Program-made: the position numbers and the translations under genes | DNA from: a bacterium | GTDB taxonomy: Bacteria; Bacillota; Clostridia; Lachnospirales; Lachnospiraceae | Reading direction: 5' to 3' | DNA length: 64,000 bases | Assembly (NCBI GenBank): GCA_030535455.1 | Contig: JAUNJY010000003.1 | Coordinates: forward strand, 99,449 to 163,448 | Notes under the pieces: model-generated | The model's input: only the letters and a program-made list of their open reading frames with translations | Told to the model about the DNA's origin: nothing | Database searches by the model: none | In this document: in pieces, positions 8,856 to 17,624 of the stretch | Layout: every line of letters starts with the position of its first letter | How positions within the stretch are numbered: the first letter of the stretch is position 1

Positions 8856-11800
8856 TTACTTTGTTAATTCCTTATATCGTTCCACTGTCTTACTTCTAGA
8901 CCCACCATATATAAAATAATAGTCAATCTGGTCGCTTCCTTCCGTATACACATAAGGACCATATTTTAAGATATCACAGCAGATAACCGTTCCTTCTGCT
9001 GCAATGCCTAATCCATATCCCTTTCCGGATAACAGCAATGGCATGCGAAGCTTTTTCCCACCAAAGGAAACATAACGTGCCTTCTGTCTCATTATTTCTA
9101 AGTTATCATCCAAAATACCCTTTGCCAACAAATTCTCAGTAGCAGGCCAGTCAAAATAATTCCATGTCTGTGACATATCCCCTTCGCCTTCAATCTTGCG
9201 TGGCAGCTCACTTTTTTCTGCTAACAATAAGGCTCCCGTCCTGTCAAAGAATTGTACTGCCCCAGTCTTTTGTCCTACTTTTACGATCATCTGTCCTACG
9301 ACAATCTCAATATGTGCTCCCTGCTGCTTAACGTTCCATACAATCGGTATTTCCGGAGCATACTCCCAATATACTGGTGTAAAATCTGGACTCTCTGTTT
9401 TTCGAAACTGCACATGTACCATGTCATTTGCAACCGGAGTAATCCGTAGTACTCCATAGCCGCTTATAAACTCAATATACTTCTTTGTCTTCTTAGCATT
9501 TCTTAAAGTAATATCAATGGGTCCATGTGGTCTTGGACACAGCTTATTGCTTTCTACCATTTCATTAAACTTATATGGTGATGCATTGACTCGTTCTGCC
9601 TCCTTCCTTTTTACAATGGAAGGTTCCTTTTTCTGTGCTTTCTTACGCATGCCCATAAGCTGCTGCTGTTCCTGTCTGCTAAGTGCCTTCTGTCTTTCTA
9701 ATTCCTTTTGACTGTCTCGCTCTTTTTGCTTTTCCAGTTCCTTTTGCTTTTCCCGCTCTTTTTTTCTTGCCAGTTCAAGCTTCTTCGCCAGCTCTCTTTC
9801 CTTTTCCCGCTCTTTCGGCTTCAGTTCCCCATCTTCCTTCTGCATATGGCTGTCCAGTCTCTTCTCGTTCTGTCGTTCCAGAGACTGCATTCGTTTTTCC
9901 TCAGATACCGGTTTCTTAATCAGTTCTGTCAGATCTCCCAAATGCACTACTTCCAGTTCATGAAGGGCACGAGTTGCTGCTACATATAAAAGCTTCACAT
10001 ACTGGTCTTCGGCTGGATACTTCTCTGATGATGGATCGTAAATCAACACTGCATCAAATTCCAGACCCTTTGTATACTCCACAGGAAGTACCATGACTCC
10101 ACTTCCAAATTCGGCTGTCTTAAGATTACTGTCTGTAAGAGATATCTTATCTCCCAGCTTCTCACTGACCATGGCCGCTTCTGCCTCATCACGACAAATT
10201 ACCGCAATCGTCTCATGCCCTTCTTTCTGCCATTTTAAAAGAGTATTTGCTGCCCTCTGAAGCATTTGCGCTTCCTCTTTGCAAGCAGTCACGCTCACTT
10301 CATTTCCATGTCGAATAATTGGCTCTACCGGATAAATGGAGAAGTTTCCATGTCGTAAGATCTCAGTAGCAAAGTTGGAGATTTCCACTGTATTTCGATA
10401 ACTCTTCTTTAATAATCCAAAGCTGTCAAAAGTACCGGTAAGAATTAACTTCTTTAACTCCTCCCAGTCATTTAAGCCGTATCCATAATGAATATTCTGA
10501 GATACATCTCCCATTATGGTATACGTACAGCCTCGTAAGCAATAATATAATGCCTCATAAGCCATCATCCCGAAATCCTGTGCCTCATCAATGATAATAT
10601 GGCTGGCTTCCCGAATACCATCGGTCTCCTTAATGCGTTTATATAAATAGGCAAGGGCAGCCAAATCATACACATCAAATTCATTTTCCTTGACTGTTAT
10701 GTCTTTTCCGTTCTTTCTCTGTGAATCTAAGAACTCCTGGTATAAGCTGAAAATACAGCCCTTCCATTCCGGTTTTCCAAAATAAAAACGATAGGTCTGC
10801 TCTAGATGCTTCTTCTCCGCCTTGCTATAAGAAACATACCTGCCACACATCTCATTTTCCAGCTTTGAAAGAAGAATTTCATTTAACATATTGATTTTAC
10901 TCTGCATGGAAAGTCCCGGATGGCTCTCAAGATAGTTCTCAATCATCCTTGCATCCATTAATAATACCCTGTTTTTCTCCAGACGTATTTCCGTTCTTAG
11001 AATGACATTCTTTTCATATGCCTTACAAAAGGCCTCTAAATCCTGAAACCAGACATCGCTGCCCTTAATACATGCATGCTCATCCTTTTTATTAAGGGAA
11101 CCGATACTGTGAACCTTTGGATTCCAATCCTCATATAACAGACGCACAAACAACTGCTCCATTGTCATCTGAGCAATGCCGTATACATCCAGGTCGGGCA
11201 ATACGCCTGTAATATAATCTAACAAAATACGGTTGCTTCCGATAATGTAAAAGTCTTCTGGACGAAAGTCCTCATAATTATAAAGGATATAAGAAATACG
11301 ATGCATTGCCACTGTGGTCTTTCCCGATCCTGCTACCCCTTGGACAATCAAATTGGTCTTCGGCGATTTTCTTATAATGGCATTCTGCTCTTTTTGGATT
11401 GTGGCAATAATCTCTCCCAAAACTGCCTTCTTGCTTTTTGCCAGATATTTTGTCAAAAGGTCATCGTTTGCAACTACGTCAGAGTCAAAGAAGTCAATTA
11501 GCTTATCCTCTGCAATTTCATACGTACGTTTACGCTTTAAATCTATTTGATAGGTCCCTGAATTCTTCACTACATACGTACATGGACCAATGGTATTTTC
11601 ATAATAGACCGATGCAACCGGTGCCCTCCAGTCAATTACCACTGGCTCTGAGCCGTCTTTGGTTATGCCTACTCGTCCTACATAGTAGGATTCGTCTCCT
11701 GCCATCTTAGGATCTCTAAAATCAATACGTCCAAAATACGGTTTCTTTCTTGCTTTCTGACATCGTACCAAGTCCTGTCTGTTTGTCTTCAGTTGGGCTT

Positions 11801-12008
11801 CGGTATTATTCCACAATGCCAGAGTCTCTTTATCCTTTGCTTCATAGGTCTCAAGCATGTCATGCAGCTCATCAGATAACTCTTTGACATACCCTTCGGT
11901 CCGATCAAGGTTTTCCTGTGCCACATTGATAATCTCGGCTAACTGTTTTTCTTCGCTCTCTCGACTTAGGCCGTAGATGAATGTGTTCCTGTTCTCTTGT
12001 CTCATCAT
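8856..12008 (-). CDS. HelD-type UvrD-like helicase fused to a GH31 N-terminal-like domain
   Basis: About 1050 residues. Residues ~1-690 match HelD, the RNA polymerase-recycling superfamily-1 ATPase: a long N-terminal coiled coil, Walker A GVAGSGKTT, Walker B HIIIDEAQD, a GDVSQNI motif and a C-terminal LLYVAATRALHEL motif. A Lys/Glu-rich helical linker follows (~700-815). The last ~240 residues look like the beta-sandwich N-domain of GH31 alpha-glucosidases: YGVLRITPVANDMVHVQF, KTGAVQFFDRTGALLL, GKGYGLGI, and a final YYFIYG...RYKELTK where a GH31 barrel would begin. The barrel is absent. I chose 12008 as start because AAAGGGAGAAG precedes it; 12032 is also in frame. The fusion looks intact: no stop or frameshift, and a terminator follows. 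Confidence 0.8.
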   Translation of the reverse strand: MMRQENRNTFIYGLSRESEEKQLAEIINVAQENLDRTEGYVKELSDELHDMLETYEAKDKETLALWNNTEAQLKTNRQDLVRCQKARKKPYFGRIDFRDPKMAGDESYYVGRVGITKDGSEPVVIDWRAPVASVYYENTIGPCTYVVKNSGTYQIDLKRKRTYEIAEDKLIDFFDSDVVANDDLLTKYLAKSKKAVLGEIIATIQKEQNAIIRKSPKTNLIVQGVAGSGKTTVAMHRISYILYNYEDFRPEDFYIIGSNRILLDYITGVLPDLDVYGIAQMTMEQLFVRLLYEDWNPKVHSIGSLNKKDEHACIKGSDVWFQDLEAFCKAYEKNVILRTEIRLEKNRVLLMDARMIENYLESHPGLSMQSKINMLNEILLSKLENEMCGRYVSYSKAEKKHLEQTYRFYFGKPEWKGCIFSLYQEFLDSQRKNGKDITVKENEFDVYDLAALAYLYKRIKETDGIREASHIIIDEAQDFGMMAYEALYYCLRGCTYTIMGDVSQNIHYGYGLNDWEELKKLILTGTFDSFGLLKKSYRNTVEISNFATEILRHGNFSIYPVEPIIRHGNEVSVTACKEEAQMLQRAANTLLKWQKEGHETIAVICRDEAEAAMVSEKLGDKISLTDSNLKTAEFGSGVMVLPVEYTKGLEFDAVLIYDPSSEKYPAEDQYVKLLYVAATRALHELEVVHLGDLTELIKKPVSEEKRMQSLERQNEKRLDSHMQKEDGELKPKEREKERELAKKLELARKKEREKQKELEKQKERDSQKELERQKALSRQEQQQLMGMRKKAQKKEPSIVKRKEAERVNASPYKFNEMVESNKLCPRPHGPIDITLRNAKKTKKYIEFISGYGVLRITPVANDMVHVQFRKTESPDFTPVYWEYAPEIPIVWNVKQQGAHIEIVVGQMIVKVGQKTGAVQFFDRTGALLLAEKSELPRKIEGEGDMSQTWNYFDWPATENLLAKGILDDNLEIMRQKARYVSFGGKKLRMPLLLSGKGYGLGIAAEGTVICCDILKYGPYVYTEGSDQIDYYFIYGGSRSKTVERYKELTK

Positions 12009-12112
12009 CTTCTCCCTTTCTACCAACTTCATCCCGTTATGAATATTTTAGCATTTTTTAAGAAAAAGGGGTAGGGTCGAAGGAAATGAAAGGGATTATT
12101 GTTCTAGAATCT

Positions 12113-12142
12113 AAAAAGCCCCATCTAATGACAGGGCTTTTT
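12113..12142 (-). terminator. Terminator of the ohrR-like gene
   Basis: AAAAAGCCC (12113-12121) and GGGCTTTTT (12134-12142) form a perfect stem with a 12-nt loop. It lies 40 bp past the regulator's stop and may work in both directions. Confidence 0.85.
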
Positions 12143-12180
12143 ACTTATATTCTTGTTGTATTTCGATTTGTCGTATTTCA

Positions 12181-12621
12181 CTATTGCTCAAATTGTTCCA
12201 ATACCTTATAAAGCAATCGATAAAGCTGAATGGCTTCTTCCTGCTCCAGTTTCACACAAGAGCCAATCTTCTTTGGAATTTCAACTGCCAGGTCTTTTAA
12301 CGCTTCTCCATCTTTGGTTACTGTAACAATCAGTACTCGCTCATCTTCTTTTGCACGAACTCTTTGTACCCAGCCCTTTTGCTCAAGCTTCTTGAGCACT
12401 GGTGTCAATGTTCCAGAGTCTAAGAACAGATAGCTTCCCAGCTCCTTCACGTTCATCTGCTTATGTTCCCAGAGGACCATCATTGTTATATATTGAGTAT
12501 ATGTCAGATCAAGTTCCTCTAAAAACGGCTTGTAACGCTTTACAATTTCCTTTGAACAGGCATATAGGGGAAAACAAATCTGGTTTTCAAGTTTTAATGC
12601 ATCATATCTATCTTCCATCAT
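12181..12621 (-). CDS. ohrR: MarR-family organic-peroxide sensor, OhrR type
   Basis: 146 residues, aligning by eye along its length with OhrR: LKLENQICFPLYACSKEI carries the peroxide-sensing cysteine (residue 16, or 15 if the second ATG is used), followed by a winged helix with LFLDSGTLTPVLKKLEQKG. OhrR represses DNA until the Cys is oxidised. A palindrome, ATTGTATGCAAT, lies 17 bp upstream, and two related palindromes sit in the promoter of the flavodoxin-peroxidase operon ending just upstream, so it likely controls that operon and itself. No ohr gene is in the window. Confidence 0.85.
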   Translation of the reverse strand: MMEDRYDALKLENQICFPLYACSKEIVKRYKPFLEELDLTYTQYITMMVLWEHKQMNVKELGSYLFLDSGTLTPVLKKLEQKGWVQRVRAKEDERVLIVTVTKDGEALKDLAVEIPKKIGSCVKLEQEEAIQLYRLLYKVLEQFEQ

Positions 12622-12637
12622 AAATCACTCCATTTTA

Positions 12638-12649
12638 TTGTATGCAATT
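12638..12649. promoter_or_regulatory. Candidate OhrR operator before ohrR
   Basis: ATTGTATGCAAT: arms ATTG/CAAT with 4-nt centre, inside a longer AT-rich half-palindrome. On the minus strand it includes TACAAT, which fits a -10 box. It matches the two sites at 15421-15432 and 15446-15457. Confidence 0.6.
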
Positions 12650-12695
12650 TAATTTACCATCTTTTGATTTCCATTGCAATGCCTACTTACTTTCT

Positions 12696-13007
12696 TTATA
12701 AATGTGGCTCCATCCATTTGCAGAGCTGTTCTTTTGGAAGAAATCCAACTTGTGTATCTACTTTTTCTCCCTCTTTTAAGATAACAAGGGCTGGAATGTT
12801 ACGAATACCATACTGCATTGCAAGATCTGGATTTTCATCTACATCCACATTGTAAAAGGATGCTTTCCCTTCTAACTCCTCTGCAATCTGGTCTAATACT
12901 GGTGTAAGCATCTTACATGGTCCACACCATGTTGCTGAAAAGTCTATCACTGCAAGATTTTTGTCCTTTACCTCCTGAAATTCCTGTTGTGAAATCTTCT
13001 TTACCAT
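12696..13007 (-). CDS. trxA: Thioredoxin
   Basis: 103 residues with the thioredoxin active site WCGPCK near residue 30 and the cis-Pro motif RNIPAL (~residue 73). It reduces protein disulfides, and here probably recycles the two upstream peroxidases. It starts 1 bp after the stop of the reductase-like gene, in an operon flavodoxin - gpx - gpx - reductase - trx. Confidence 0.93.
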   Translation of the reverse strand: MVKKISQQEFQEVKDKNLAVIDFSATWCGPCKMLTPVLDQIAEELEGKASFYNVDVDENPDLAMQYGIRNIPALVILKEGEKVDTQVGFLPKEQLCKWMEPHL

Positions 13008-13008
13008 C

Positions 13009-13881
13009 TTATTTATTCCCCTCTCGTCTTTTTTTATCTACATAAGATACTGCGGAAAGTGCTGCAATGTTTCCTTCTCCGGCAGATTTAATATACTGAT
13101 ATGGCTTTCCTACAATATCACCGCAGGCAAAACAGCCTTCTATGCTAGTCTCCATTTGGCGATTAACAACCACATGGTTTTCTTCTACATGAAGTCCTGG
13201 GACCAACTGTCCTGGCGAAACGCTTTCCCTTAGGATAAATACGCCGTCTACATCATAACAGCCATTCTTTGTCTTAAGCTGCTCTACCTGTGCTGTACCT
13301 AGGATTTCCATTGGCTGATCCTTTACCACTTGGATCTTTTCGGATACTTCTACTTCCTCCTTATACATTGGGAAATAGTATACTGTTTCTGCCACTTCAG
13401 CCATAAAGTCAGCTTCTTCTTCTTCGTTCTTTCCAAATCCAACAACTGCTACCGTCTTGCCTTTATATAATGGTGCATCGCAAGTTGCACAGTAGCTAAC
13501 CCCTCTTCCAAGAAGCTCTGTTTCGCCCGGATATGGTTTTCCCATAATTACACCGGTTGCAAGGATCACAGCATCTGCTTCGTACATATCATTTGCTGCC
13601 TGAATTCCAAAGTAGTCTCCCATCGCATACACTGCAGTCACTTGATGCTCTGTAATGGCAATGTCCATAATATCCAAATGCTTTTTATATGAGTTGCTAA
13701 GCTCTTCTCCTGCCACTTCTGGAAGACCAAGATAGTTTTTGATGGTATGGGCTTTCTCTACCTTCATGCTTAACTCTTTCTTTCCTAAAAGCAGGATTTT
13801 CTTATTTCGGATTTTCGCCGTAATTGCTGCAGAAAGTCCTGCCGGTCCTGTGCCTATAATGGCAATATCGTATCGTTCCAT
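13009..13881 (-). CDS. Thioredoxin-reductase-like flavoprotein lacking the NADPH-binding signature
   Basis: 290 residues. FAD-binding GTGPAGLSAA near the N-terminus, redox-active CATC (~residue 131-134) and a C-terminal FACGDIVG motif fit the TrxB fold. The second nucleotide fold, however, reads VVGFGKNEEEEADF where TrxB has GGGxSAxEEA, and VYYFPMYKEE where TrxB has the HRRxxFRA segment that holds NADPH. Members with these losses include clostridial ferredoxin-dependent flavin thioredoxin reductases, so the electron donor may be ferredoxin or the operon's flavodoxin rather than NADPH. It is followed 1 bp later by trxA. Confidence 0.85.
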   Translation of the reverse strand: MERYDIAIIGTGPAGLSAAITAKIRNKKILLLGKKELSMKVEKAHTIKNYLGLPEVAGEELSNSYKKHLDIMDIAITEHQVTAVYAMGDYFGIQAANDMYEADAVILATGVIMGKPYPGETELLGRGVSYCATCDAPLYKGKTVAVVGFGKNEEEEADFMAEVAETVYYFPMYKEEVEVSEKIQVVKDQPMEILGTAQVEQLKTKNGCYDVDGVFILRESVSPGQLVPGLHVEENHVVVNRQMETSIEGCFACGDIVGKPYQYIKSAGEGNIAALSAVSYVDKKRREGNK

Positions 13882-13908
13882 CTTATGTCTCCCCCTTATG
13901 CTGTTAAC

Positions 13909-14388
13909 TTATTGCGCCAATAATTGCTCGATTTCCTTTTCGATGCTCTGTGGTTTTGTAGTTGGTGCATATCGTTTTACTACATTTCCTTTTGTATCAA
14001 TTAAGAACTTTGTAAAGTTCCATTTGATTTTATTTCCTAATGTTCCTTTTGCCTGTTCTTTTAAGAATTTATATAATGGATGCGCATTTTCACCATTTAC
14101 ATCAATCTTTTGGAACATATCAAATGTTACTCCATAATTAATAAGGCAGAATTCACTGATTTCCTTGTTGTCACCTGGATCCTGAGAAGCAAATTGGTTA
14201 CATGGGAAGCCTAAGATAACAAGTCCTTTATCACCATATTTCTTGTATAACTCTTCTAATCCTTCTAACTGAGGAGTTAATCCACATTTGCTGGCTGTAT
14301 TTACAACCATTACAACTTTGCCTTTGTACTCCTCCATCTTTACTTCTTGTCCGTTCATCTTTACCGCTGAATAATCATAAAATGCCAT
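13909..14388 (-). CDS. Glutathione-peroxidase-family thiol peroxidase
   Basis: 159 residues with the peroxidatic Cys in [11 protein letters not shown] (~residue 35), the Gln in [12 protein letters not shown] and the Trp-Asn in [10 protein letters not shown]. The Cys-containing bacterial members generally use thioredoxin, which is encoded in the same operon. It is a shorter paralogue of the next gene upstream. Role: reduction of hydrogen and organic peroxides. Confidence 0.9.
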   Translation of the reverse strand: MAFYDYSAVKMNGQEVKMEEYKGKVVMVVNTASKCGLTPQLEGLEELYKKYGDKGLVILGFPCNQFASQDPGDNKEISEFCLINYGVTFDMFQKIDVNGENAHPLYKFLKEQAKGTLGNKIKWNFTKFLIDTKGNVVKRYAPTTKPQSIEKEIEQLLAQ

Positions 14389-14411
14389 CGTTTTCTCTTT
14401 CCTTTCCTGCT

Positions 14412-14957
14412 TTATAAAAGCTCTTTCATTTTATTTTCAATTACACTCATATCTGTAGTTGGTTCAAAACGCTCTACTACGTTGCCATTACGGTCAACTA
14501 AAAACTTTGTAAAGTTCCATTTGATATCTGGCTTTGTTCTAAACTCAGGATCTGCTTTCTCAAGCATGTCCTCTAAGAGTGGGCTTAATGCATGTTCTGG
14601 ATCAAATCCTGCAAATGATTTCTCATTCTGTAAGAATGTAAATAATGGGTGTGCACCCTCTCCATTGACTTCCACTTTAGAAAACTGTGGGAACTTAACA
14701 CCAAACTTCATAGAACAGAAAGACACGATTTCTTCGTCTGTTCCTGGTGCTTGATTTCCGAATTGGTTACATGGAAAATCTAACACTACAAATCCTTGTT
14801 CTTTATACTCATCATATAACTTCTCAAGCTCTTCATACTGTGGTGTAAATCCACATCCAGTTGCTGTATTTACAATTAAGGCAACCTTTCCTTCATATTC
14901 CTTTAGGCTTACTTCTTCGCCCTTTGTATTTTTTGCTGTAAATTCATAACTATTCAT
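14412..14957 (-). CDS. Glutathione-peroxidase-family thiol peroxidase, longer paralogue
   Basis: 181 residues. Peroxidatic Cys in [23 protein letters not shown] and [10 protein letters not shown] are all present. Compared with the neighbouring paralogue it has a ~20-residue insertion in the middle (around the [14 protein letters not shown] segment), as in the longer GPx type. The tandem pair probably arose by duplication or acquisition and may differ in peroxide preference. It is second in the OhrR-controlled operon. Confidence 0.9.
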   Translation of the reverse strand: MNSYEFTAKNTKGEEVSLKEYEGKVALIVNTATGCGFTPQYEELEKLYDEYKEQGFVVLDFPCNQFGNQAPGTDEEIVSFCSMKFGVKFPQFSKVEVNGEGAHPLFTFLQNEKSFAGFDPEHALSPLLEDMLEKADPEFRTKPDIKWNFTKFLVDRNGNVVERFEPTTDMSVIENKMKELL

Positions 14958-14968
14958 ATCATATACTC

Positions 14969-15382
14969 CTATCCATTTATTATTTTAGAGGCAAAACTCT
15001 GAACATCTTTTAAATCCTGTTCATTCGGTCTATCTCTATGTAGTAACTTAAAGCTTCCTCTGCAATGAAACTCTCTCTCGTCTACCGGAATGCCACGTTC
15101 TTCAATTAGCTGCTTTACCTGTTTATATGTGGATGGCAATAAGGCTGCTGTACTAAAACATATCACGCGATTGATCTTTGCTTTATCTAAGGATGCAATA
15201 AACTTCTTTATCTCTTGGTCAACACCAGCTGCATAAACGGAACTTCCTAAGAATAAAACATCTACCGGTTTATCAATTGGATGGCTTACAGTTTCTGCTG
15301 GTACTCCGATTATCTGACTTATTGCTGCTGCTAACTTTCTTGTATTTCCTGTTTTTGAATAATAACGGATTGCTGTTTTCAT
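14969..15382 (-). CDS. Flavodoxin-like protein
   Basis: 137 residues beginning with the FMN phosphate loop YYSKTGNTRKLA and followed by the alternating beta/alpha pattern of flavodoxin (FLGSSVYAAG, INRVICFST). It is the first gene of the peroxidase-thioredoxin operon and 12 nt ahead of the long GPx gene. It is a low-potential one-electron carrier; co-transcription with a reductase lacking NADPH motifs makes it a possible partner, which is inference. Confidence 0.85.
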   Translation of the reverse strand: MKTAIRYYSKTGNTRKLAAAISQIIGVPAETVSHPIDKPVDVLFLGSSVYAAGVDQEIKKFIASLDKAKINRVICFSTAALLPSTYKQVKQLIEERGIPVDEREFHCRGSFKLLHRDRPNEQDLKDVQSFASKIING

Positions 15383-15420
15383 AGTGTTGCTTCCTTTCCT
15401 TTTTAATTTTAATCAATTTA

Positions 15421-15474
15421 ATTGCACTCAATCTTTATGAATTGAATTGTACACAATCTATTTTCATTTGTCAA
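15421..15474 (-). promoter_or_regulatory. Promoter of the peroxide-defence operon with two OhrR-type operators
   Basis: On the minus strand, TTGACA (15469-15474) and TACAAT (15446-15451) are separated by 17 bp, a near-consensus sigma-A promoter. The palindrome ATTGTACACAAT (15446-15457) covers the -10 box, and ATTGCACTCAAT (15421-15432) lies 25 bp further down. Both share ATTG-N4-CAAT with the site before ohrR, so repression by promoter occlusion is likely. Confidence 0.75.
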
Positions 15475-15516
15475 TCACCTTTTAAATTTTCTTTAAAGTG
15501 TCTGCTTTCTGATTTC

Positions 15517-15553
15517 AAAAAAATACCACAGTTCAAATTAATGAACTGTGGCA
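15517..15553 (-). terminator. Terminator of the 15584-16060 gene
   Basis: CCACAGTTCA (15526-15535) pairs perfectly with TGAACTGTGG (15542-15551). The A-run on the left gives a U-run in the minus-strand transcript. Confidence 0.85.
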
Positions 15554-15583
15554 TTTCTTTATTCTAGCCTTCTGTCTAGCCAT

Positions 15584-16060
15584 CTATATGTTATTGTGAG
15601 CATAATATAATGTATGAGTCTCTATATCGTAAAAATAAATACTATAATGATCGTAGGTGCCATAGCCTGGCTGTTGCCCCTCTTTCGTCTCAATATAATA
15701 ATAATCTCCCACATTAATTTGGTATGTATTAAAATCATACTCAAAAGAGCGCTCTGCTGTCTTCATCCATTGCTCGAAATTTTCAAAATACTCACATAAT
15801 CGATCAATATCCTGCTCCGAGACTTCTCTATACTTCTTAGCAAAGTTCTCGTCTTTATTACTATTGTAATAATATTTACAATAGTCGGTGTAATCCTGCA
15901 TTCCGTGCGGATCAAAATACTCTTCACAGCTGCTGTAACCACGAAGTACGTGTTGGGGTGCTCCGAAATTAAAGACATCTGCCGCCACATATACCGCACC
16001 TGCCACAATACATAACAGAAAGATTACAATAACAATGGTTTTATTCTTTTTACTCATCAT
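15584..16060 (-). CDS. Hypothetical membrane-anchored protein
   Basis: About 158 residues, starting MMSKKNKTIVIVIFLLC. One N-terminal transmembrane helix (~residues 8-30) is followed by a Tyr/Asp/Glu-rich extracytoplasmic domain (DYTDYCKYYYNS, DYYYIETKEG). I chose 16060 because AAGAGGAAT precedes it; an upstream in-frame ATG at 16126 lacks such a site. I do not recognise the family. It is divergent from the DUF4177 gene at 16147 and has its own terminator. Confidence 0.7.
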   Translation of the reverse strand: MMSKKNKTIVIVIFLLCIVAGAVYVAADVFNFGAPQHVLRGYSSCEEYFDPHGMQDYTDYCKYYYNSNKDENFAKKYREVSEQDIDRLCEYFENFEQWMKTAERSFEYDFNTYQINVGDYYYIETKEGQQPGYGTYDHYSIYFYDIETHTLYYAHNNI

Positions 16061-16146
16061 ATTCCTCTTATTTTTGTTTTTTAGTTTACGCATCCTATAT
16101 TTATATCGTACAATGTAAGCAAGCAATTAAGAAAGGAGAATTAATT

Positions 16147-16413
16147 ATGACTAATTATGATGATACATCGACTTACTCAACTGCATCCGGAAAAAATGGA
16201 TTGCACTATGTGGTGTTACAAGTTACACTAAAGGAAAAATTTATGGGTACAGGCTCTGGTAACTTAAGTGCACTGGAAGATGTAATAAATGAACAAGCTG
16301 CCAAAGGATATCGCTTACATACAATCACTACAGCATCTGCTTCAAGCAGTGGCTTTTTAGGCGGTGACCGTATCCAGGCAACCATGGTATTTGAAAAGCT
16401 ATTAAACCAATAA
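16147..16413 (+). CDS. DUF4177 domain-containing protein
   Basis: 88 residues: YVVLQVTLKEKFMGTGS, ENDVINEQAAKGYRLH-like (here LEDVINEQAAKGYRLH) and a final DRIQATMVFEKL, the compact beta-rich pattern of DUF4177. Strong ribosome site AGAAAGGAGAATT. Function unknown; such proteins are usually small, cytosolic and free-standing. It is followed by a terminator on the same strand. Confidence 0.85.
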   Translation: MTNYDDTSTYSTASGKNGLHYVVLQVTLKEKFMGTGSGNLSALEDVINEQAAKGYRLHTITTASASSSGFLGGDRIQATMVFEKLLNQ

Positions 16414-16464
16414 TATTTCAGAACAAAGGAGGCTTCTTGAAGAAAAGTTTCCTATGTATTAAAG

Positions 16465-16503
16465 GAAGCCCTAAGCAGGATGACTGCCGAGGGCTTCTTT
16501 TTA
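16465..16503 (+). terminator. Terminator of the DUF4177 gene
   Basis: GAAGCCCT (16465-16472) pairs with AGGGCTTC (16490-16497), followed by T5. Confidence 0.8.
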
Positions 16504-16529
16504 TTCTTAACTATTTAGCTACCTCTATC

Positions 16530-17624
16530 TTACACACATTCCAGCGTATGATACTTAATACGATATTCCTCACCCTTAACACGAATCTTATCTTCATACA
16601 TCTTAGCATCTGCTCTATTACAGATTGTATCCAATCCTTCTAAATCGTTATACTCTGCTATTCCAACAGCGCAGGAATAGGGTGTTTCAGACATCCTCTC
16701 TCTGATATCACTAATAATCTGCTCCATCTCACGGATGCTTAGCCGTCTGCACAAAATTACAAATTCATCCCCGCCAGTCCGATACAAAGTTGCATGTCTT
16801 GGCAGTAGTCTATGTATTGTTGATGCCAATGCTACTATTGCCTTGTCACCTTCAATATGTCCTTTTCGATCATTTAATTGCTTTAAATCATTCAGATCAA
16901 TAGAAATAATACCACTTAACTGTGTTTTCCATTTCTCTGAATCCAAATAAAACCTTCGTCGAAGCAATGCACCGGTCAGTACATCGCGATTGTTCTGATA
17001 TGTGTGGAAAAACATATAATAAAATGCAATAAATACGATAATGCAAGATGGAATAATTGCATCCAGTTGATACAATGTCTCCAATGCAGTTCCGATAATG
17101 GAGTTTATGGCCATCAACAGTAAGAACAGTGCCTCTTCTTTATGAGCGCTCTTAACTAATCTAAAGGTCGACACAATCAATAAGATCCCATAAATACCAC
17201 TGATTACAAACGGTGTATATCCCAAAGGTCCTCGGTAAAATTGATTGTTCCCATCATACCCAAACGCTATGTCACAGAATAATGCAGAAAACGATACCAC
17301 TGCATCAACTACCAACGGAATGGTTATCATCCATTTAATCTTCCTTTGCACCGTCCTAATTGCAATCATCAAAATAAAATACATGGCCATAGGCCGTAAA
17401 ACATATCCCATTGAAGAACAAAACACTCTCCAAATACTTGGGTCGCTTCCCAACGCTAAGATTGACTCTGCCGCATCAACTACCTCAAGTACCAGCACAC
17501 ATAGTGTTGCCGCTATAAAATAATTATTGATTTTCGAATCAAAGCTGTTGTTATGCTTAATAAAAAAGAGCAAAAAGATACTCATAATGGTCCCTGCATA
17601 ATAATAGGGCAAAATATTTATCAT
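16530..17624 (-). CDS. Membrane-bound diguanylate cyclase (GGDEF)
   Basis: 364 residues. About seven hydrophobic segments in the first ~205 residues form a membrane sensor region; the C-terminal ~150 residues are a GGDEF domain with SIDLNDLKQLND, an intact RTGGDEFVIL active site and AVGIAEY. It should make cyclic di-GMP from two GTP. The inhibitory RxxD site five residues before GGDEF is not present, so product feedback may be weak. No EAL domain. Single gene; the ligand of the sensor is unknown. Confidence 0.9.
   Translation of the reverse strand: MINILPYYYAGTIMSIFLLFFIKHNNSFDSKINNYFIAATLCVLVLEVVDAAESILALGSDPSIWRVFCSSMGYVLRPMAMYFILMIAIRTVQRKIKWMITIPLVVDAVVSFSALFCDIAFGYDGNNQFYRGPLGYTPFVISGIYGILLIVSTFRLVKSAHKEEALFLLLMAINSIIGTALETLYQLDAIIPSCIIVFIAFYYMFFHTYQNNRDVLTGALLRRRFYLDSEKWKTQLSGIISIDLNDLKQLNDRKGHIEGDKAIVALASTIHRLLPRHATLYRTGGDEFVILCRRLSIREMEQIISDIRERMSETPYSCAVGIAEYNDLEGLDTICNRADAKMYEDKIRVKGEEYRIKYHTLECV

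Noticed and set aside
8856-9600. Possibility that the GH31-like domain is a separate, truncated gene joined by an assembly error
   Set aside because: The frame is continuous through the linker, there is no internal ribosome site before the domain, and a terminator follows its end; still worth confirming with reads.
9683-9989. Plus-strand frames rich in Phe, Leu and Pro looking like membrane proteins
   Set aside because: They are the antisense of the Lys/Glu-rich linker of the HelD fusion protein.
16437-16643. 68-codon plus-strand open frame after the DUF4177 gene
   Set aside because: It runs straight through the terminator hairpin at 16465-16497 and into the antisense of the diguanylate cyclase gene.
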